Below, in pieces: positions 63,714-64,000 of a DNA stretch of 64,000 nt. The position numbers and the translations under genes were made by a program. Under the pieces are notes generated by a model. The model did not search any database. It saw nothing but the letters and a program-made list of their open reading frames with translations, and was not told the origin of the DNA. Location of the stretch: positions 372,001-436,000 of the forward strand of contig NC_015259.1 of assembly GCF_000192745.1 (NCBI RefSeq), in the 5' to 3' direction. Position 1 is the stretch's first letter. Each line of letters starts with the position of its first letter. The stretch is from Polymorphum gilvum SL003B-26A1 (GTDB lineage Bacteria; Pseudomonadota; Alphaproteobacteria; Rhizobiales; Stappiaceae).

Positions 63714-64000
63714 CAGTCCTCTCCCCTGACCATGGTGAAGAAATCGACCCGCGTCGCGGCGGTTTCCGCGCGGACGGTCGCGTCATCGGAGGCTTCCGCG
63801 GCCTGCAGGGGCGCGATCACCTCCGATTCGACACGGGCCTCATGCTCCGGCGACTGCCACAGGGCGTCGAAGACGGCTGCATGGAGAGCCTTCCGCTTGT
63901 CCCGGCCGAGCACGTAGGAGTAGCCGGCGATGCCGGAGGCAAGCCGAACGACGCAACGGGTGACGGTGACCTCGCCGAGGTTGAACGGCGCGCCGGTGCC
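63713..64000 (-). CDS. phnG: C-P lyase core subunit PhnG, 5' end beyond the window
   Basis: The frame is open to base 64000 and reads GTGAPFNLGEVTVTRCVVRL, then GYSYVLGRDKRKALHAAV, the conserved second half of PhnG. The start lies past the window edge, so about 95 residues are seen. It is the first gene of the operon in view; the regulator and promoter are not included. Confidence 0.93.
   Translation of the reverse strand, partial: GTGAPFNLGEVTVTRCVVRLASGIAGYSYVLGRDKRKALHAAVFDALWQSPEHEARVESEVIAPLQAAEASDDATVRAETAATRVDFFTMVRGED

Overview
The window is high-GC DNA from an alphaproteobacterium, most likely of the order Hyphomicrobiales (Rhizobiales). I cannot name the genus. Supporting signs are a mitofilin/Mic60-like gene inside a hemC-hemD-hemY cluster, a Suv3-type helicase next to an S4 protein, ferredoxin and carD, a short RpoH-type sigma factor, an Irr-like box before an imelysin cluster, and a dense group of GANTC (CcrM) sites. 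Nearly everything is chromosomal housekeeping or catabolic DNA. The one clear mobile patch is an IS630-family element in an AT-rich islet beside tRNA-Arg (about 19.6-21.7 kb).

Layout: 1-5.0 kb, end of hemC, then hemD, a Mic60-like protein and hemY; tRNA-Thr(CGT) follows. 5.5-8.2 kb, a membrane protein and an SLC13/DASS transporter. 8.2-15.7 kb (minus), a leucine/isovalerate-type operon (tetR, mccB, mccA, acyl-CoA ligase, HMG-CoA lyase, enoyl-CoA hydratase). 15.8-19.4 kb, a frameshifted GIY-YIG gene, ppk2, a Gfo/Idh/MocA oxidoreductase and an acuI-type reductase. 19.8-21.7 kb, the IS630 element inserted near the 5' end of a sulfotransferase-like gene, then tRNA-Arg(CCT). 21.9-30.3 kb, an SNase-like protein, an M48 lipoprotein protease, rpoH, carD, fdxA, an S4 RNA-binding protein and a Suv3-like helicase. 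31.0-37.9 kb, a LuxR-type regulator, pyruvate carboxylase, a Fic protein, a glutamine amidotransferase and a TerB-like protein. 38.3-43.4 kb, imelysin, di-haem oxidoreductase, a second imelysin-like protein and DUF1513. 43.4-53.9 kb, a response regulator and a permease-histidine kinase fusion divergent from urtABCDE (urea ABC transporter). 54.0-56.9 kb, a frameshifted AsmA-family gene. 56.9-64 kb (minus), a C-P lyase operon, phnG-H-I-J-K-L-DUF1045-M-N, with phnG running off the end.

The points most worth a second look are: (1) the NCS1-permease / Cys-rich / histidine kinase / receiver fusion facing the urea transporter; (2) seven GANTC sites in 125 bp, nested with a 16-bp inverted repeat, upstream of the helicase gene; (3) the IS630 insertion, where removing the element and one TA rebuilds a continuous sulfotransferase reading frame; (4) six copies of an 11-bp motif around the fic start; (5) an S4-domain gene whose conserved N-terminus has no ATG/GTG/TTG start, only ATT overlapping the upstream stop. 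Two single-base homopolymer frameshifts (GIY-YIG and AsmA) could be real or could be assembly errors.
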